A stretch of 64,000 nt of DNA, taken from assembly GCA_002110485.1 (NCBI GenBank), contig MOWL01000049.1, positions 248,001 to 312,000 on the forward strand. Direction: 5' to 3'. The position numbers and the translations under genes are program-made. The stretch's first letter is position 1, and every line of letters starts with the position of its first letter. Source of the DNA: Emergomyces orientalis. Taxonomy: Eukaryota; Ascomycota; Eurotiomycetes; Onygenales; Ajellomycetaceae. This document shows, in pieces, positions 1 through 11,793 of this stretch. The notes beneath the pieces were generated by a model. That model did not search any database. It saw only the letters and a list, made by a program, of their open reading frames with translations, and was not told where the DNA came from.

Positions 1-1260
1 GGTGATTAAATGTCGGATCTCTAAGGTGAGAGGTAAATTTTGGATATGTTAGCCGCGTTTCTGTTTTAAGGCGATTGCGCGCAAACTCGAGCTCTAAATA
101 TGTGGGTGTTCCTAGTCCGCGCAAGGTCATGCTTCAAACATCGCTGTCCTGGGTTGGGAATGGAGGAGTCTCCTCGAAACAATGCTTACAGGAGGATATA
201 TTAGAAGGAATCGGAGAGGAATAATAGCCTTCGTCGTCCGGTTTATTCGGGTGAAGGCGCCTCAACTCTGTAAACAGATAGTAGTGAACTTTTAAGCCGG
301 AACATTAGCCGTAATTCCAATGCGAATGCGACAATGGAAATCTGGTCATTGAAAAGATCTCCCAATTACTCGGAAAATTGGGGAACCACAACTCATTCCC
401 AAGGTGGGCGCGCTCGTACTTTTAAGGGCAGGCGGGAATCGCGGGAGCTAAGCTTGGGGAATAACAGGGATAGCTTACAAGTTTAGAGGAGGTGGAAACG
501 ACGCAATTGAAGCAGATACAGGTCCAGGATCACGCTGATAGCAGAGAGGAGAGGGAGAAGGGAGAGGAAGCTGGAAGAACAACGAGCAGAAGGCGATAGA
601 GCAGGATGTAGCCAAGGGGAAAAAAAAAGGAAGATTGGAAGGGTAGAGAAGTTGAAGAGGGGAGACAACAAGAGGAAAAAGAGAGGAGAAGTTAGAAGTT
701 GGCGCTAACGGTAATACGCTACTGTAATGTCGAGCGAATTGTACGGCATTTTAGGGTATTTCAAAGTATTTGGCAAACTGACAATGTTTGTTTTCCGCCT
801 GGGAAAGTTCCCAGCCACTGGTTCGAGGCGTATCCTGCTCGTACTGACAATCCCGAACGTTTGCCATTACTCGTCAATACCGGCAGCTGGGGGGATTCAA
901 TAAAATTTGGAAGACAAAAAAAGAACAGAAAAAATACAATTCAGCTTCAATTCTCCTTTCTCATATACATTATCACTGTAAAATATTCACGCTTCACGAT
1001 ATCTGAGAATCTATCAACAAACTCAGTTACAACCTTATTGTTCGTGTGGTACATGTACAGTACAATACATCCATATGCATGCACGTAGGAAATGTTTAGC
1101 CGAACCCATCTCCTCACCGCCCACTGGCATTGAAACATAACATGCCTTAATATAAACCCCCGCCGCTCAATCCCCCCAAGCACGCGACACAAATCACCCA
1201 AACAATGTGAATGACATGGAGTTACGGGGGCAAATCACTGCGGAAAAGAAGGAAGAAAGA

Positions 1261-1286
1261 AGCAAGCAAGCAAGCAAGCAAGCAAG
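1261..1286. repeat. (GCAA)n microsatellite
   Basis: About six and a half copies of the tetramer AGCA/GCAA in perfect tandem. Confidence 0.9.
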
Positions 1287-1857
1287 AAAAAGTACAGTAC
1301 ATGACAAGCTAGGATGAACTAATATAAACAGAAGCCAAAAATGGCCAGAAGGGGAGAGAGGGTGAGAAGGTGAAATGGAGAGGGAAAAAAAAAAAAAAAG
1401 ACATTTTAATCCCTCACTATTCGGGACAGTCGGCATACCAATCATGGTTGATACGCGTTGCCTTTTGCAGAGCAATTTATCAGAAAATGAAACAATATAT
1501 TTTTGAAAAGTTTAGGTAGGGCAAAGGGGGGGGGAATTATTCTGGCAAGAAAAAATACAATTCCTCGAAAGGTAGGTATGGGCAACCCGGCCGTACCCGT
1601 ACTTGTTTGCCTGCGTGGTGGTGTAAAAAGAAAATAAAAAAACGAAAAGTCCATATTCCCCTCGAAAAGCATACATCTGGCGATAACATGTACCCCCACG
1701 TTTGAATTCTCTAAGTAAAACTACCCAAGTGAAGCATTCGAGGTACTTCTGAGGAAGAAAATTGCTCTCGATGTTTGCTCGTAAATTCCGTACCTTTTCC
1801 GTATCTTGGAATGTAATGGTACGGTATCATCGTGGGGACTATGACGTCAAGAAACTG

Positions 1858-1862
<5 letters not shown>

Positions 1863-1888
<26 letters not shown>
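1863..1888. repeat. poly-T run (26 T)
   Basis: Uninterrupted run of 26 T in intergenic DNA. Length in such runs is error-prone in assemblies. Confidence 0.9.
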
Positions 1889-3277
1889 CACCTTGGCCGC
1901 CAAATGGTGAGCCCTTTATTTGATTCTTCGGCCCACCCGCAATCGGATAAATCGCATTATTTCGCTTGTTCGGGTCCCGTTTGCTGATTCTATAATAACT
2001 TCCATACCATACCTAGGTACCATATCTAAGTCCTGTAAGGGTGGTCAACCTAGACACAAGGCACAAAGGCCAGTTCTGGTTTGGGGGGATGGATGTTCCC
2101 GTCAGACTGACTTGTCACAGGCACAGGTTCCAATTGGTTGGGTCACCATGGAGGGAAAAATCAGAATGAAGATTTGACTGCTGCGCAATTCAAAATAATC
2201 ATAGCTTATCATTATCCAGCGCTTTACCGTTGAGTCGACAGCGCACAGAAGAGAAAGATGCCACTCTCTTTGATTACGGTACATACATCTAAATCGGTGG
2301 ACAATCGCTGTAGTCCATAATATCAACCAATACTAGTAGCTACCAGAGCCCAAAGCTACCCGGCGCCAAGAAGGATCAAGCTTTGCATAGGACTTGGCAG
2401 TAGTCCGCTTGCTTTAACTAGTAGCTGCAAACAAGTTTCATAAAACCAGCGCTGGTACAGTTTCATGAGTTTGTCAACGTCGTGATGATATTTTCTCATG
2501 GAGTCGCTGCCTTCGCTTGCGATGAATCGGTTTACCCTTACCCCCGTGAGTCGAAGGTGCGGTTGATATGGCTAGGATTCAAGCCCCAAGGGGAGCCTGG
2601 CATATATGCAAGGATTATGGTCGAATTTAGTTTGTCCTGCATTCTCATTGCATCAAATGTTGGCCACGTCTTTTTGGGTGGAAAAGCCCGGGTTTAGGAC
2701 ATGCCTTTTGTTGGCCATTAGCAAGATCAGGCTGGCCGAGGCTTTGAAAAGGGATGCTTGGGGGAACACAGAGGAGCAAGACGGTGAAGGATCTTGTTCT
2801 ATGATATGAAGAAGAGGAGAGTGAGTGTTGAAATGTGAGCGGGGAGGAAAAATTGTCATTGCTCCAGGTTGATTACTTTCTTGAGCAAATGAATATGGGA
2901 CCTTTTTCCTTCATTTCTCCCACTACGTCCACTCACATGGCAGGAGAACTATTGCAAACTCCACGACTTCTGCTATACACCATCGGCCCTGGCTGGTACC
3001 TTATTGTAGGACAATATCAGGCCTGAGGCGTGACATTGGCCCTTAACCAGGGTTTCCAAACATATTATACCATATCACCCCTCTCTCTGGATAAGCTGTG
3101 CATGGCGGCTGGGTTATGTTGGCATAAATTCACGAATGGAACATGCCATACTCTGTCCTCAACTGGCCACATCCGCATCAGATGACGACTTACACAACGA
3201 TACTGCACATCTCAGATTTCCTCATCGATTTACTATCGGGACCCCGTTTACACGGCAATTTGGCTCTTCAACACGTG

Positions 3278-3323
3278 TTCTTCTTCTTCTTCTTCTTCTC
3301 CTTCTTCTTCTTCTTCTTCTTCT
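3278..3323. repeat. CTT trinucleotide tract
   Basis: Near-perfect TTC repeats that end in a T run. They create spurious Leu/Phe-rich and Glu-rich frames on the two strands, which I do not call as genes. Confidence 0.85.
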
Positions 3324-4905
3324 TTTTTTGCTTTTGTTTCCCTCTCAGCTGCAAGGTCGCCAGGGAATTCATGCGATACTAAAAATAGGAAATGGCTCCA
3401 GAGTTGCCTAAATGCTCCGCGTTTGAGTTCCGTCGGTTGACACATGACTGTTACTGCAAGGGGGCTCGATCAGCTTGCTTATGGGTATCTGTGTTTTCTA
3501 GCGATTGGGGGTGGTTCTGTGGTTTCAAGGGGCCCATGAAAATCCGGCTAGGCAAAGTAAAAATTATCCGTGGAGAAATTCGACAAATTTACTCCTCGTG
3601 ACTGCGGTATTGGCTTCCCTTCCATAGCTGGGATTTCCTGGTGAGACGGTTATTCTTTTAAAGGGCCCCCCCCTTACGGTGCTAGAATGTATTGAAGTCC
3701 AAGAGTGGAATTTCCCAATGATGGGCTGATAGGATACTGGAAACGGATTTAGCCTTTTGCTACTCGTTCGAGATTACTCGCTCCATTTATTTGAGAACTG
3801 GGGGGCTGAAAATACCCCCTGGAGGAAGAGGATGACGTTATTGGTTGTTAGAATAGATCCTTTTGGCCCCAATGGTCTTTAAATCTTCTTACAGAGTACA
3901 GAGTACAGGGATGAACACATGGCGCTATCGGTGATGTTTCCGATCTCCACGGCCAAGGAAAAGACCCCAGGAAAGAGCCGAATGTGGAATGTTTCGGCTC
4001 ATTTGAGGTGAATTTCTCTTGCCAGCATGCTTTTCGCTTGAGGATATAGAGGATTGCCAAAAAGAGGGTATGACTATCCGATCCGCTCCCACGTTGGTCA
4101 TTCTTCCTTTCTTTCTGTCTCGCTGGAGGGTTCTAATTCGGGTTTCCCTTTCTTTTTTCTTTTCTTTGGAAATATTCTTTTTTTGCCCCAGTTATTTTTC
4201 TCGTAATATCCTACAAAGCGAGCGATCTTGATAAGCCATCTGTTTCAATGCACAATGCATTGTCAAATCTAAACGCGCCTCAGGCCGTTTGTCCAAGCGA
4301 AATTTATTTTTAGTTTTGGAGCCTACCATGGCTGCACGTTTCACTGATATATCTCCGTGCCTCAGCCAGCGACATTTTCCGGTATCCTATGTTGGTTGGG
4401 ATGCCGGAAGCATGTTACCAAATTTAGCTGAGTGGCTTTTATTTAGGAAAGGTATCGGTTTGAAAAGGCCGAAATCATCTCTTTCTGAAGTCTAATTTAG
4501 TTCCGTTCGCAGAATGCCGTTGTTGAACTTGAACGTACATCTCCATTCTAATACGGACTTTGCAAGGGTGCCCAGACATTATATTGTATTCTGCCCCACT
4601 CGTGTGGTAGTTAATTGAGCTTTACTGACCATGAACCCAGGTCCTTACTCCTCGACATTAGTAATTCGCCGGCTATTGGTTGGAACTCCCCGACGGCAGC
4701 CCACCTTGTATGTTGCAGCCTTCCGTGCAATAATGCAAGTTCAGGGCTCCGTTGTCAGATGGTATAGATATGCCACAGCACCCCAACACTCCTCCTCGAC
4801 TACACATGACATCCTCTTCCAACAGAATCACACAACGTCAAAGCAAGCACTAGAAGAGGGAAAAAACGAGTAAGAGGAGGAGTCATATTAACAGAAAACC
4901 CAAAT

Positions 4906-5727
4906 ATGTCTAACCACACCGACACCCTTGAACCCCGCTTCGAAATCCGCCGACTAGGTCCAGAGCATATCGAGTGGGCAAAAGCTGTGCACACCCACAG
5001 CAACGCGTTTATGTCACCCGTTTGGACAAAACTATACGCTGACGTTCCACCATGGTTCGTTCACGAATATTTCTCGGCCTTTGACCACCTAGTGCGCCAT
5101 CAGGTTGAGTCGGGTCTGTCCTTCGGCGTCTTTGATACAGAGTACAAATTCAAAAACCCCGAATCCGCGAAGACGGGCGGGAAGCTATACTGGAAAATCC
5201 CTACTACAGATGCCGAGAAGGAGAAAACCACACGGGAGTCCCTCCTCGAAGAAATGGATTTTCCCCTCGTCTCAATCGCCCTCTCCTTTGACCGCCTCCA
5301 CGCCCTGGATATGGAAAAGATGATGCATATATTCTCTCTGACCCCCGCATACCCTGTCATCATTGGCGCAATCAACGAACTTGACACTCGCGACCCTGGC
5401 CCCCTGACGCCCACCGGGCCCGGGCAATTCTTGCAGCGCAACTCTACCGCCACGCGCGATGATTATAATGGCCGCAGGTTGATGAAGAAACTGGCTCATT
5501 GGGTCATGCATGAAGTTGCGAGTAAAGGATTTAAAGGCATTCAGATTGAGACTTTTAGTGATGCTGTGTTCCACGTGTGGACGAATCCGCCTAAGCCGTA
5601 CAAAGCGGAGGTGGTGTCTCAGGTTGATTTAAAGGACTTCGAAGGGGAGGTGGAGTCTTCTGGGGAGAAAATTACCTTTGCCCATGTTGACCAAGTGGTC
5701 GCGAGGATTTATGTGGCGTTGGAGTGA
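4906..5727 (+). CDS. conserved fungal GNAT-like protein (273 aa)
   Basis: Single-exon gene with a plausible ATG at 4906 after an A-rich leader. The protein has the layout of the small fungal acyl-CoA N-acyltransferase-like (GNAT fold) hypothetical family. An N-terminal segment opens with FEIRRLGPEHIEWAK, a middle core includes YPVIIGAINELDTRDPGPLT, and a helix-rich C-terminus carries GFKGIQIETFSDAVFHVW. I see no signal peptide or membrane segment, so it is probably soluble and cytosolic. A classic acetyl-CoA P-loop (Q/RxxGxG/A) is not obvious, so enzyme activity is uncertain. Its neighbour is the 599-aa orphan 730 bp downstream on the same strand. The family assignment is by overall resemblance only. 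The existence of the gene is well supported by length, codon regularity and a single clean frame. Confidence 0.7.
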   Translation: MSNHTDTLEPRFEIRRLGPEHIEWAKAVHTHSNAFMSPVWTKLYADVPPWFVHEYFSAFDHLVRHQVESGLSFGVFDTEYKFKNPESAKTGGKLYWKIPTTDAEKEKTTRESLLEEMDFPLVSIALSFDRLHALDMEKMMHIFSLTPAYPVIIGAINELDTRDPGPLTPTGPGQFLQRNSTATRDDYNGRRLMKKLAHWVMHEVASKGFKGIQIETFSDAVFHVWTNPPKPYKAEVVSQVDLKDFEGEVESSGEKITFAHVDQVVARIYVALE

Positions 5728-6455
5728 TCAAGGGCCCAGTGGGTTTATCTATTTTCTTATTATTCCCCTTCTTCAATGCGGGTGAGTAAATCAAACCCTT
5801 TTTTGGTTATCGGGTTTGTATGCTTTTTTCTTAGCACTTTGGCTTGTCCTGGTAAAGATATAGTTAAGAGTGCGAGTTTGGGTTGTCAATTGATCAAAAG
5901 TTTGAAAAGAATCGTCCTCATATGAACTGGTGTTGTCCATTCCTCTCATCTGGACAGCAGTGTTGGAATTGTCACGTAGTTTCGCTATTTGGTGATCAAA
6001 AGTTCCGCATTCCAATTTATAGCTTTTGGCAGAATTGGCATGATTGAAATTTTCTTCTCATTCCACAGCTTTGTTTGAATATGGCTTCATGCCATGATCG
6101 ATACTTTTACTCGCCCGTGTATCTTCGGCCTGCGGCGGTTGAAAGCGATTCATCGTTTCTGAGTCATCCCCGCTCGCAACCACGAGTCACTGCCCTGACT
6201 GTTGCCTCGTCATCTGGCCAACCCCAGCATTTCTAGACATATACATATATATAGCAGTAACATCTCGTTGGAAAAATCTTCTTGAGAAAATTACATCCCT
6301 ATTCACTTTTATTGTCTGTCCTCTGGGAAAGTTGGACTTTAAACGCGCCAGCTCACCTAACCTTTACCTACTAGCTTCTGTTAATTACCGTCTGTCTGTT
6401 TGAATCTGTTTTACCGATTTCAATCGCCTGGACGCATGTATCAACGACTTCAATC
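5728..6455. other. intergenic, promoter of the 599-aa gene
   Basis: No gene seen. It holds the 3' region of the GNAT-like gene and the leader of the next gene. An AT-rich TATATATAG-like patch near 6245 may be its core promoter. Confidence 0.45.
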
Positions 6456-8255
6456 ATGGATGAGGAATGGGTAGATGTTACCCCTAACAATGGCTCCGTT
6501 CCCCCAGTTTACCAGGACAAGCTTCCAGTTCGGCTAAAGGGGGCGTCCGTCGACCCCAAAGTCCTATATCAACGGATGGCGAAACGCGCAGCTGATGTTC
6601 TGAACTCCCGCCCGTCCGCACCCATTTTCCACATCAACATGAGCCATTCAACAATCAAAATGAACACAGTCTTCGAATATGCTTTTCCACCCGAGCGCCG
6701 CCAAGAATTCAAATGCAATACGTGTGCCCACTTCATGAATCGCTATGGGGACCTCTGTATCGTCGATGACTCGACGGGGAAACTCGTCCCACTATTTTGG
6801 AACGAGGACAAGTCTCTCCCGGTCATCTTCCGCGCTCCTGTTAGTGCTGTTTGTAAACTCTTTGAAGGGGGAACAGTGGGAAAAGACTTTAGAATCACGA
6901 GCGATAAACGCCGCTATTTGGGATTCAAGACGAAGGGAGAATTCAGGCACATGTGGTTTGATATTCCATCGACTCGGCGGGCGATTCCACCGGCCGTGGC
7001 ACGCACCATGCCTCCCACGAACGAGCAGAGGGAAATGTTGCAGCGTATCCTTGAAGATTATAACATGGAAACTGTTCGTAAAACAGCAGGCATGTTACAG
7101 GAAAACCGCCTTCCATACGCTGATGCCCATAAAGGGGCCATTGGTTGGCTTCTTGAGGTGCAGAAGTCTCGAGGAGTACTGCTATACTCTCCCGCTGTTA
7201 GCGATTCAAAGAGACATAACATCCAGACCCATGTCGCAGCGTCTGCTTTCATTGGATGTCTGAATCAGTTGCGCTCCGGAGCTCTTTCGAAGCTTCTTGA
7301 AGGTGTTAAAGAGGGTCAGGATTTCAAAGAACTGGACCGACAATGGAGAGTACTGTGCAATCCGAAAATTTATTTACGCCCACAGAAACCGCCGAAAGCG
7401 GGCAATATCACCGTAGCAGAGAAACTATTCGAGGAACTCGGCCTAACGAAGGATGATATGGCTAGGAAGTATCTGGGACGATGTGATATTCCTGACGAAG
7501 TCTACTTGTTCCGAGACCTCCAGTTGAAGAAGAAGGCTCCAAAGAAGGAACTGCAGGAGCGAGGGGGAATCTTCGCGAATGTAATTCCGAGATCTGTCCC
7601 CAAATCACAGGCTAAAGCAGACGGAAATTCGGCCGAAATAGATCCCCCAAAATCAATTTCTTTCTCTAACTTTGTCCAAACCATCTTGCCCACTGCCAAA
7701 GAAGTCGAAGTTCAGATAGAAGAGAAGGAATACCTCTACTTCTTGATTACCGGCCATCCTGGCTCCAAGCCCCTGATGCAGTGGCACACGAAAGATAACC
7801 TCGCCAGCCCATTCACCTTCACCAGCCCAGTCTCCATACGCAAGTACAATCTGGAAACGGGGTGGAACCAAGTGAGCGCCGTGCTCCCATTCCCCCATCT
7901 CTGGGACGCAATGCCAGCAGCGAAGAACTTCCCATTGCTGCCAACTGATGCCTCTGAATTCAAGCATTACCATCGTAAACATGGGTTCAGATACCTCGTT
8001 TGCCTTGAGAGTATCGAGGAAAAGACATTCAGGAGCAGTTTGTGTCTGTTCCCATCAATGCTCAAATCGGAATTTCACCCTGTGCGAGCGACCATCGAGG
8101 CATACAGTAGGGCGGGTGCGATTGAGGATCCTCCCGACAATTACGTGGGGGGCATCTCTGTGAGTCGTTCAAGCAGCAAACATACCAAGCGTTTGTATAG
8201 GGTGACGGACGAATATGGGGATAAGAAGTTGTATGAGACAGTGATTTTCGAATAA
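6456..8255 (+). CDS. 599-aa orphan with Cys-His N-terminal motif
   Basis: Long single-exon gene starting at ATG 6456. I do not recognise a named family. Around residues 75-105 there is a CNTCAHFMNRYGDLCIVDD element: a CxxC followed by His and an RYG..-D pattern. A W-containing segment (PLFWNED) and a short conserved-looking HMWFDIP follow. This arrangement (Cys-x2-Cys-x-His, then RYG, a hydrophobic strand and a LFW/LW box) reminds me of uncharacterised proteins of actinobacterial phages. I rate that as a weak recollection, not evidence. The middle (about 200-300) looks helical, and 350-420 is Lys/Arg-rich and probably flexible. The C-terminal third is a second compact domain. No signal peptide or membrane helix is apparent. 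The Cys/His set could bind a metal. Function unknown. Confidence 0.8.
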   Translation: MDEEWVDVTPNNGSVPPVYQDKLPVRLKGASVDPKVLYQRMAKRAADVLNSRPSAPIFHINMSHSTIKMNTVFEYAFPPERRQEFKCNTCAHFMNRYGDLCIVDDSTGKLVPLFWNEDKSLPVIFRAPVSAVCKLFEGGTVGKDFRITSDKRRYLGFKTKGEFRHMWFDIPSTRRAIPPAVARTMPPTNEQREMLQRILEDYNMETVRKTAGMLQENRLPYADAHKGAIGWLLEVQKSRGVLLYSPAVSDSKRHNIQTHVAASAFIGCLNQLRSGALSKLLEGVKEGQDFKELDRQWRVLCNPKIYLRPQKPPKAGNITVAEKLFEELGLTKDDMARKYLGRCDIPDEVYLFRDLQLKKKAPKKELQERGGIFANVIPRSVPKSQAKADGNSAEIDPPKSISFSNFVQTILPTAKEVEVQIEEKEYLYFLITGHPGSKPLMQWHTKDNLASPFTFTSPVSIRKYNLETGWNQVSAVLPFPHLWDAMPAAKNFPLLPTDASEFKHYHRKHGFRYLVCLESIEEKTFRSSLCLFPSMLKSEFHPVRATIEAYSRAGAIEDPPDNYVGGISVSRSSSKHTKRLYRVTDEYGDKKLYETVIFE

Positions 8256-9321
8256 ATTATTTAGGGGTTTGAGACATCGTTATCCATGTTGGCCATTCTG
8301 GTCACTGGGAGTTTATATTCAAGCAATTGTGTTCTAGGAAGTTTTGTCCGTTGGCTCTCATGAGGAAATAGAAGTTTGCTTTATTTAATGATACACTATT
8401 TTATTGTTTTCGTCCCCTGTGATTTTTCAATTTCTTTTAAGCACCAGTTTTATGTGCAGTCGGCCGTTATATGTCTGTTACTTATGGTTCAATGTTTATT
8501 ATGCCAGTTGGACAGCTCCATTTCGCTCTTCTATCAATAATTTTCCCTCAGTCGAATCTCCACGTTCATCAACCCTTGTTAAGGCCACTCGGGGAGAGAC
8601 ATGTTCAGTTGTGCAAGGTTCTCGAAACCTGAGGCTCTTCCTCGTTTCTAGCCGCCTAGTCGTAGCGGCCAGGGTGTGGAAACGGCGGGGTTGATAATTA
8701 TTCTTATACCCCTAACGAATGGCATCCTATTTTATTTTTTTTGAAAGAAACGGCATATTCAGAACCTCACAATACAAAGGCAGGGGGGTCAGCGGGAGTT
8801 TTTCACGGCTGGAGTGATTTTGTACGCTATTCCTTTTTAAAAATGAGAGTATGTTTTTAGATAAACTTTCAAATTATTAACTATTATAAAAAAAGAAAGT
8901 TGTCATTAGCAGGGTGCGATTTTCAGTCATTTGAAAAGGGTCAGTGCCCGAGCCCAGAAGTTAGTGAAGTTGTCGAGGAAGGGATCTTCGCGTGTGGCTA
9001 ATGACGAGATGGAAGAGTACAAAATTTGGGCGTTTTGACTGGATGTGGAGGACACGGCTTCAACCATGGAGGCTTACTATGTACACAAGGCTGCCCTACT
9101 CCATCGCAAGCCCCCACAAAATACGATGCGGCGGTCTGTGGGTATGGTCTGGAGTTTTGTTCTGTAGATATTTAAACAGTTTAAATTCCCCCGCACACAC
9201 GGTCATTGTATTCACAAGTGGCTTCCGTTCGTGGCTACCGATCTGTCAGCAGCTTTTATTTCCGCCTGTTCCAACCCCTAGTTCTATATACCGTACCCAA
9301 CCTATCTGGTACAAACCAAAT
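8256..9321. other. intergenic
   Basis: No gene seen. AT-rich 3' flank, with a TATTTAAACAG-like patch near 9170 that could be the core promoter of the small secreted protein gene. Confidence 0.5.
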
Positions 9322-9660
9322 ATGAAACTCACCTCCCTATCCCTCCTCCCTCTACTCGCAACGCCGATACTGGCCATAAACGGCCGTTGCGCTGCGGGAT
9401 CCGAATGGGGCTCGCGTCCAGACTGCATTTGCATTGACCACAATGAGTGCACGAACAGGTGGAGGGGCCGCGCCGTTCAAGGAGAACCAGGTAACTGGCC
9501 GTGTCCCTCGGATGCTGGCAATGTCTGGGGCTGCATGCTCGGCTACCCGTGTGTGACACATGATTCTTATTGCGGTTGGAGGAGCGTTTGCACGGGAACG
9601 GGACGATATTCGGGGATTGTTTTGCCGAGTAGGCCTTCTAGTTCCATATACATTATTTAG
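9322..9660 (+). CDS. small secreted cysteine-rich protein (112 aa)
   Basis: The frame is open from 8992, but the ATG at 9322 (context AAAT before ATG) gives a clean signal peptide: MKLTSLSLLPLLATPILA with likely cleavage after residue 18. The mature chain of about 94 residues has nine cysteines and is rich in Trp and Gly. It includes a CIC pair near residue 40 and an SYCGWRSVC motif near 90. An odd cysteine count suggests eight paired plus one free, or a dimer. There is no GPI signal and no membrane helix after the leader, so the protein should be released. The next gene on the same strand also encodes a secreted cysteine-rich protein. I do not recognise the fold. Small secreted proteins of this kind in ascomycetes include effectors, antimicrobial proteins and wall-associated factors, and nothing here decides among them. 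Confidence 0.75.
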   Translation: MKLTSLSLLPLLATPILAINGRCAAGSEWGSRPDCICIDHNECTNRWRGRAVQGEPGNWPCPSDAGNVWGCMLGYPCVTHDSYCGWRSVCTGTGRYSGIVLPSRPSSSIYII

Positions 9661-10783
9661 TTGGACAGGGCACGTTTGCTAATGTGTTGCCTTTGTTGCG
9701 CTGGAAATACCTAGATCCTGTATGCCCTGGTGGAAATGATTTCATTTGCTGTGATATGCATGGGTAGACAACATATATACCATATCAGCAAGAAGTTGGT
9801 GAATAGCTGGAAGTTGTGGCAATTGTATGTAGCTTTCTGAGAACTCCCGTCGACTCTTCAAACCTCCGTATTTTCCATCGAATCAGCTGGAGGACCGAAT
9901 AAATAGTTATTGAGCCAGAAAAAAATGGAATACTTTATTTTATGGCCTCCATTGTTACTTGAAAACATGAAACACAGTTTAATGTTCGAGGAACATATGC
10001 AAGGATGCCCCAACGCAGAATATGGAGTACAAGATAAAGGATGGGTTTCGTTTCTGTATATTTTGTTTTGACATGACTTGAGGGTCTATGGAATTCCCTG
10101 TGCCTCGGAAATTTCCAGTGTTGCAGATCGTGCAGGCTCAATAGTTTTGGCCCTAATCCATTTATTGTAAGGCCATGTCACTCAAACGATCACAGCGATA
10201 TTAGCGTCAACCTTTAGTTTACTCGATCGCGACGGTTGATCGTGCCCATCCCCCCTCCATTTTAAGCAACATATAACGCCAGTACGCAAGCGTTCCATGA
10301 TATTGGAATTCTGAAGCCACAGTATTTTTTCTCAATCGGTGCAGAGGAGTAAGCCGTTCTTCTTTGCAAGAAGAAAAGTGAATGGGATGCCAATCCCCCA
10401 AGTATTTCCTGCCAATCCAAACATTGCTTGGCCGTCGATCAGGTCAGATATGATTTCGGGAGTCAGCTTCGTATTTCTCTTGCAGTCACTAGCTGCCAAA
10501 CCAACAACGGGCCTGGTCCAATCACGGTATAGTCTGTCCCCCTTTTCAATTTGACATATCATTAGATTGATTTGATGTGAATACACATTTTTGAAGCATG
10601 GGTCAAGGCATTCCCACACGCGGAGCTCCAAGGAGATATAAGGAGGTGACGGCCACAGCGAAGATCTGGAAATATCCATACCTGTGGCTTTTGCCTTCTC
10701 GTCCTGGCACGACAGGTCCACTCCTCCTATTTCTCTTCTGTGAGCTTTCAGGATCTCATTGAATAAAAACGTCGTGTGCCCAA
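9661..10783. other. intergenic
   Basis: No convincing gene. A 129-codon minus-strand frame (10332-10721) lacks family resemblance and a good start context. Two short A/T-rich patches lie at about 9910-9950. Confidence 0.5.
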
Positions 10784-11793
10784 ATGACCAAGCTTCTTTA
10801 CTTTGCTCTTACCGCCCTTCTGTGGCTCCTTGCGCCTGTGGACGCGCAGGAGACCACCAAGGATCATTCTGTTCTACCTCCGGCCGAAGTCCTGGGAAAT
10901 GGATTCTCCCCCGCCAGTCCATTGTTTGCACGCCGCATGTTGAATACTAGACAAGTGTATAAATGTGTAGACGTCAACTTTTACCCATGCGATCGTAGGT
11001 TTATGACAATATGGCTTCTCTCGCCCCTTTCGGGCTTGCTGAATAATACTGACAGCGGCTAGATCACCGTGGCTGCTGTGAAGCTGGGTGGGGTTGCTGC
11101 CCTACCGAATGTTGCCCCGGGGGGACGAACTGCTGCAGAGGCGGCGGTTGCGTCTACCCAGGCGGCCAGTGTTGTGGGGGTGGCTCCTCGTGCCCGCCTG
11201 GCTCGACCTGCTATCGTGCCGCCGGGACTTGGAGATGCCGAAAGCCCTGCCCAGAGGTAACGACCGACACAACCACCATCACCAGGGGCCGAGAATCAAC
11301 GACGACAACAACAAGAACCGTGCCATCGGAAGGAGAACCGTCAGGATTCAGCTGTCCCCCAATGACCGTGACAAACTCTCTTGGCGAATCGCTCGAACTC
11401 GGGGACGACTGCGCCCTCAAGCACTCCCCTGCCAAACCCACCACTACCTCTGAAGCGGCCATAGCTCTACGAATAAGACAAGATGACTGCCCACCGACCC
11501 GCACAACGTCAACAGTCTACACAACTGAAGGTATAGGTGGCCTGGCGACAGTAACGGCTACAGTCACGGGAGAGAATTCGGCTCCACCTGGTTTCTCTTG
11601 CGCTCCCATGACAGTAACAAATGCGGTAGGGGATGAGCTTGCTATGGATGATAAGTGTGCCGTACAATTGACCACGGCGGGCGCAAAAGAAACCTCCAAA
11701 CCGGGCGCTGCCGGGAGAGTCGATATTTTCGTAGCGATGTGTTATGGTGTGTTGGGAAGCATCTTTACCATTCTGATGGGCCTGTACATATAG
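10784..11793 (+). CDS. secreted cysteine-rich GPI-type surface protein (313 aa, two exons)
   Basis: ATG 10784 begins a signal peptide (MTKLLYFALTALLWLLAPVDA, cut about residue 21). Exon 1 runs 10784-10994 and exon 2 runs 11063-11793. The 68-bp intron has GTAGGT at its donor, a TACTGAC branch site and ends CTAG, and it joins in frame (211+731 nt). Exon 2 opens with a granulin-like CC-rich block of roughly 50 residues: repeated CC doublets, GGTNCC, GGQCC and SSCPPGSTC. A Thr-rich spacer follows. Then come two near-copies of a short module, GFSCPPMTVTNSLGESLEL and GFSCAPMTVTNAVGDELAM, each followed by a DDC/DKC. The C-terminus is a hydrophobic tail (VAMCYGVLGSIFTILMGLYI) behind a small-residue stretch, as in GPI-anchor signals. 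It is likely displayed on the cell surface or wall. Ligand and role are unknown. Confidence 0.75.

Larger units (their letters stand above)
1..4905. other. gene-poor left flank
   Basis: I see no supportable gene in this stretch. Open frames are short, lack family resemblance and often overlap simple repeats. It holds a (GCAA)n run at 1261-1286, a 26-T run at 1863-1888, a CTT tract at about 3278-3323 and a purine-rich tract at about 485-680. The purine-rich tract reads as a CT-rich strand on the minus side, as fungal promoters and leaders often do. It could be the leader of a leftward gene lying outside the window; that is inference only. Confidence 0.5.

Noticed and set aside
10332..10721. 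129-codon minus-strand frame as a gene
   Set aside because: No family resemblance, no signal or domain, and poor composition for coding sequence.
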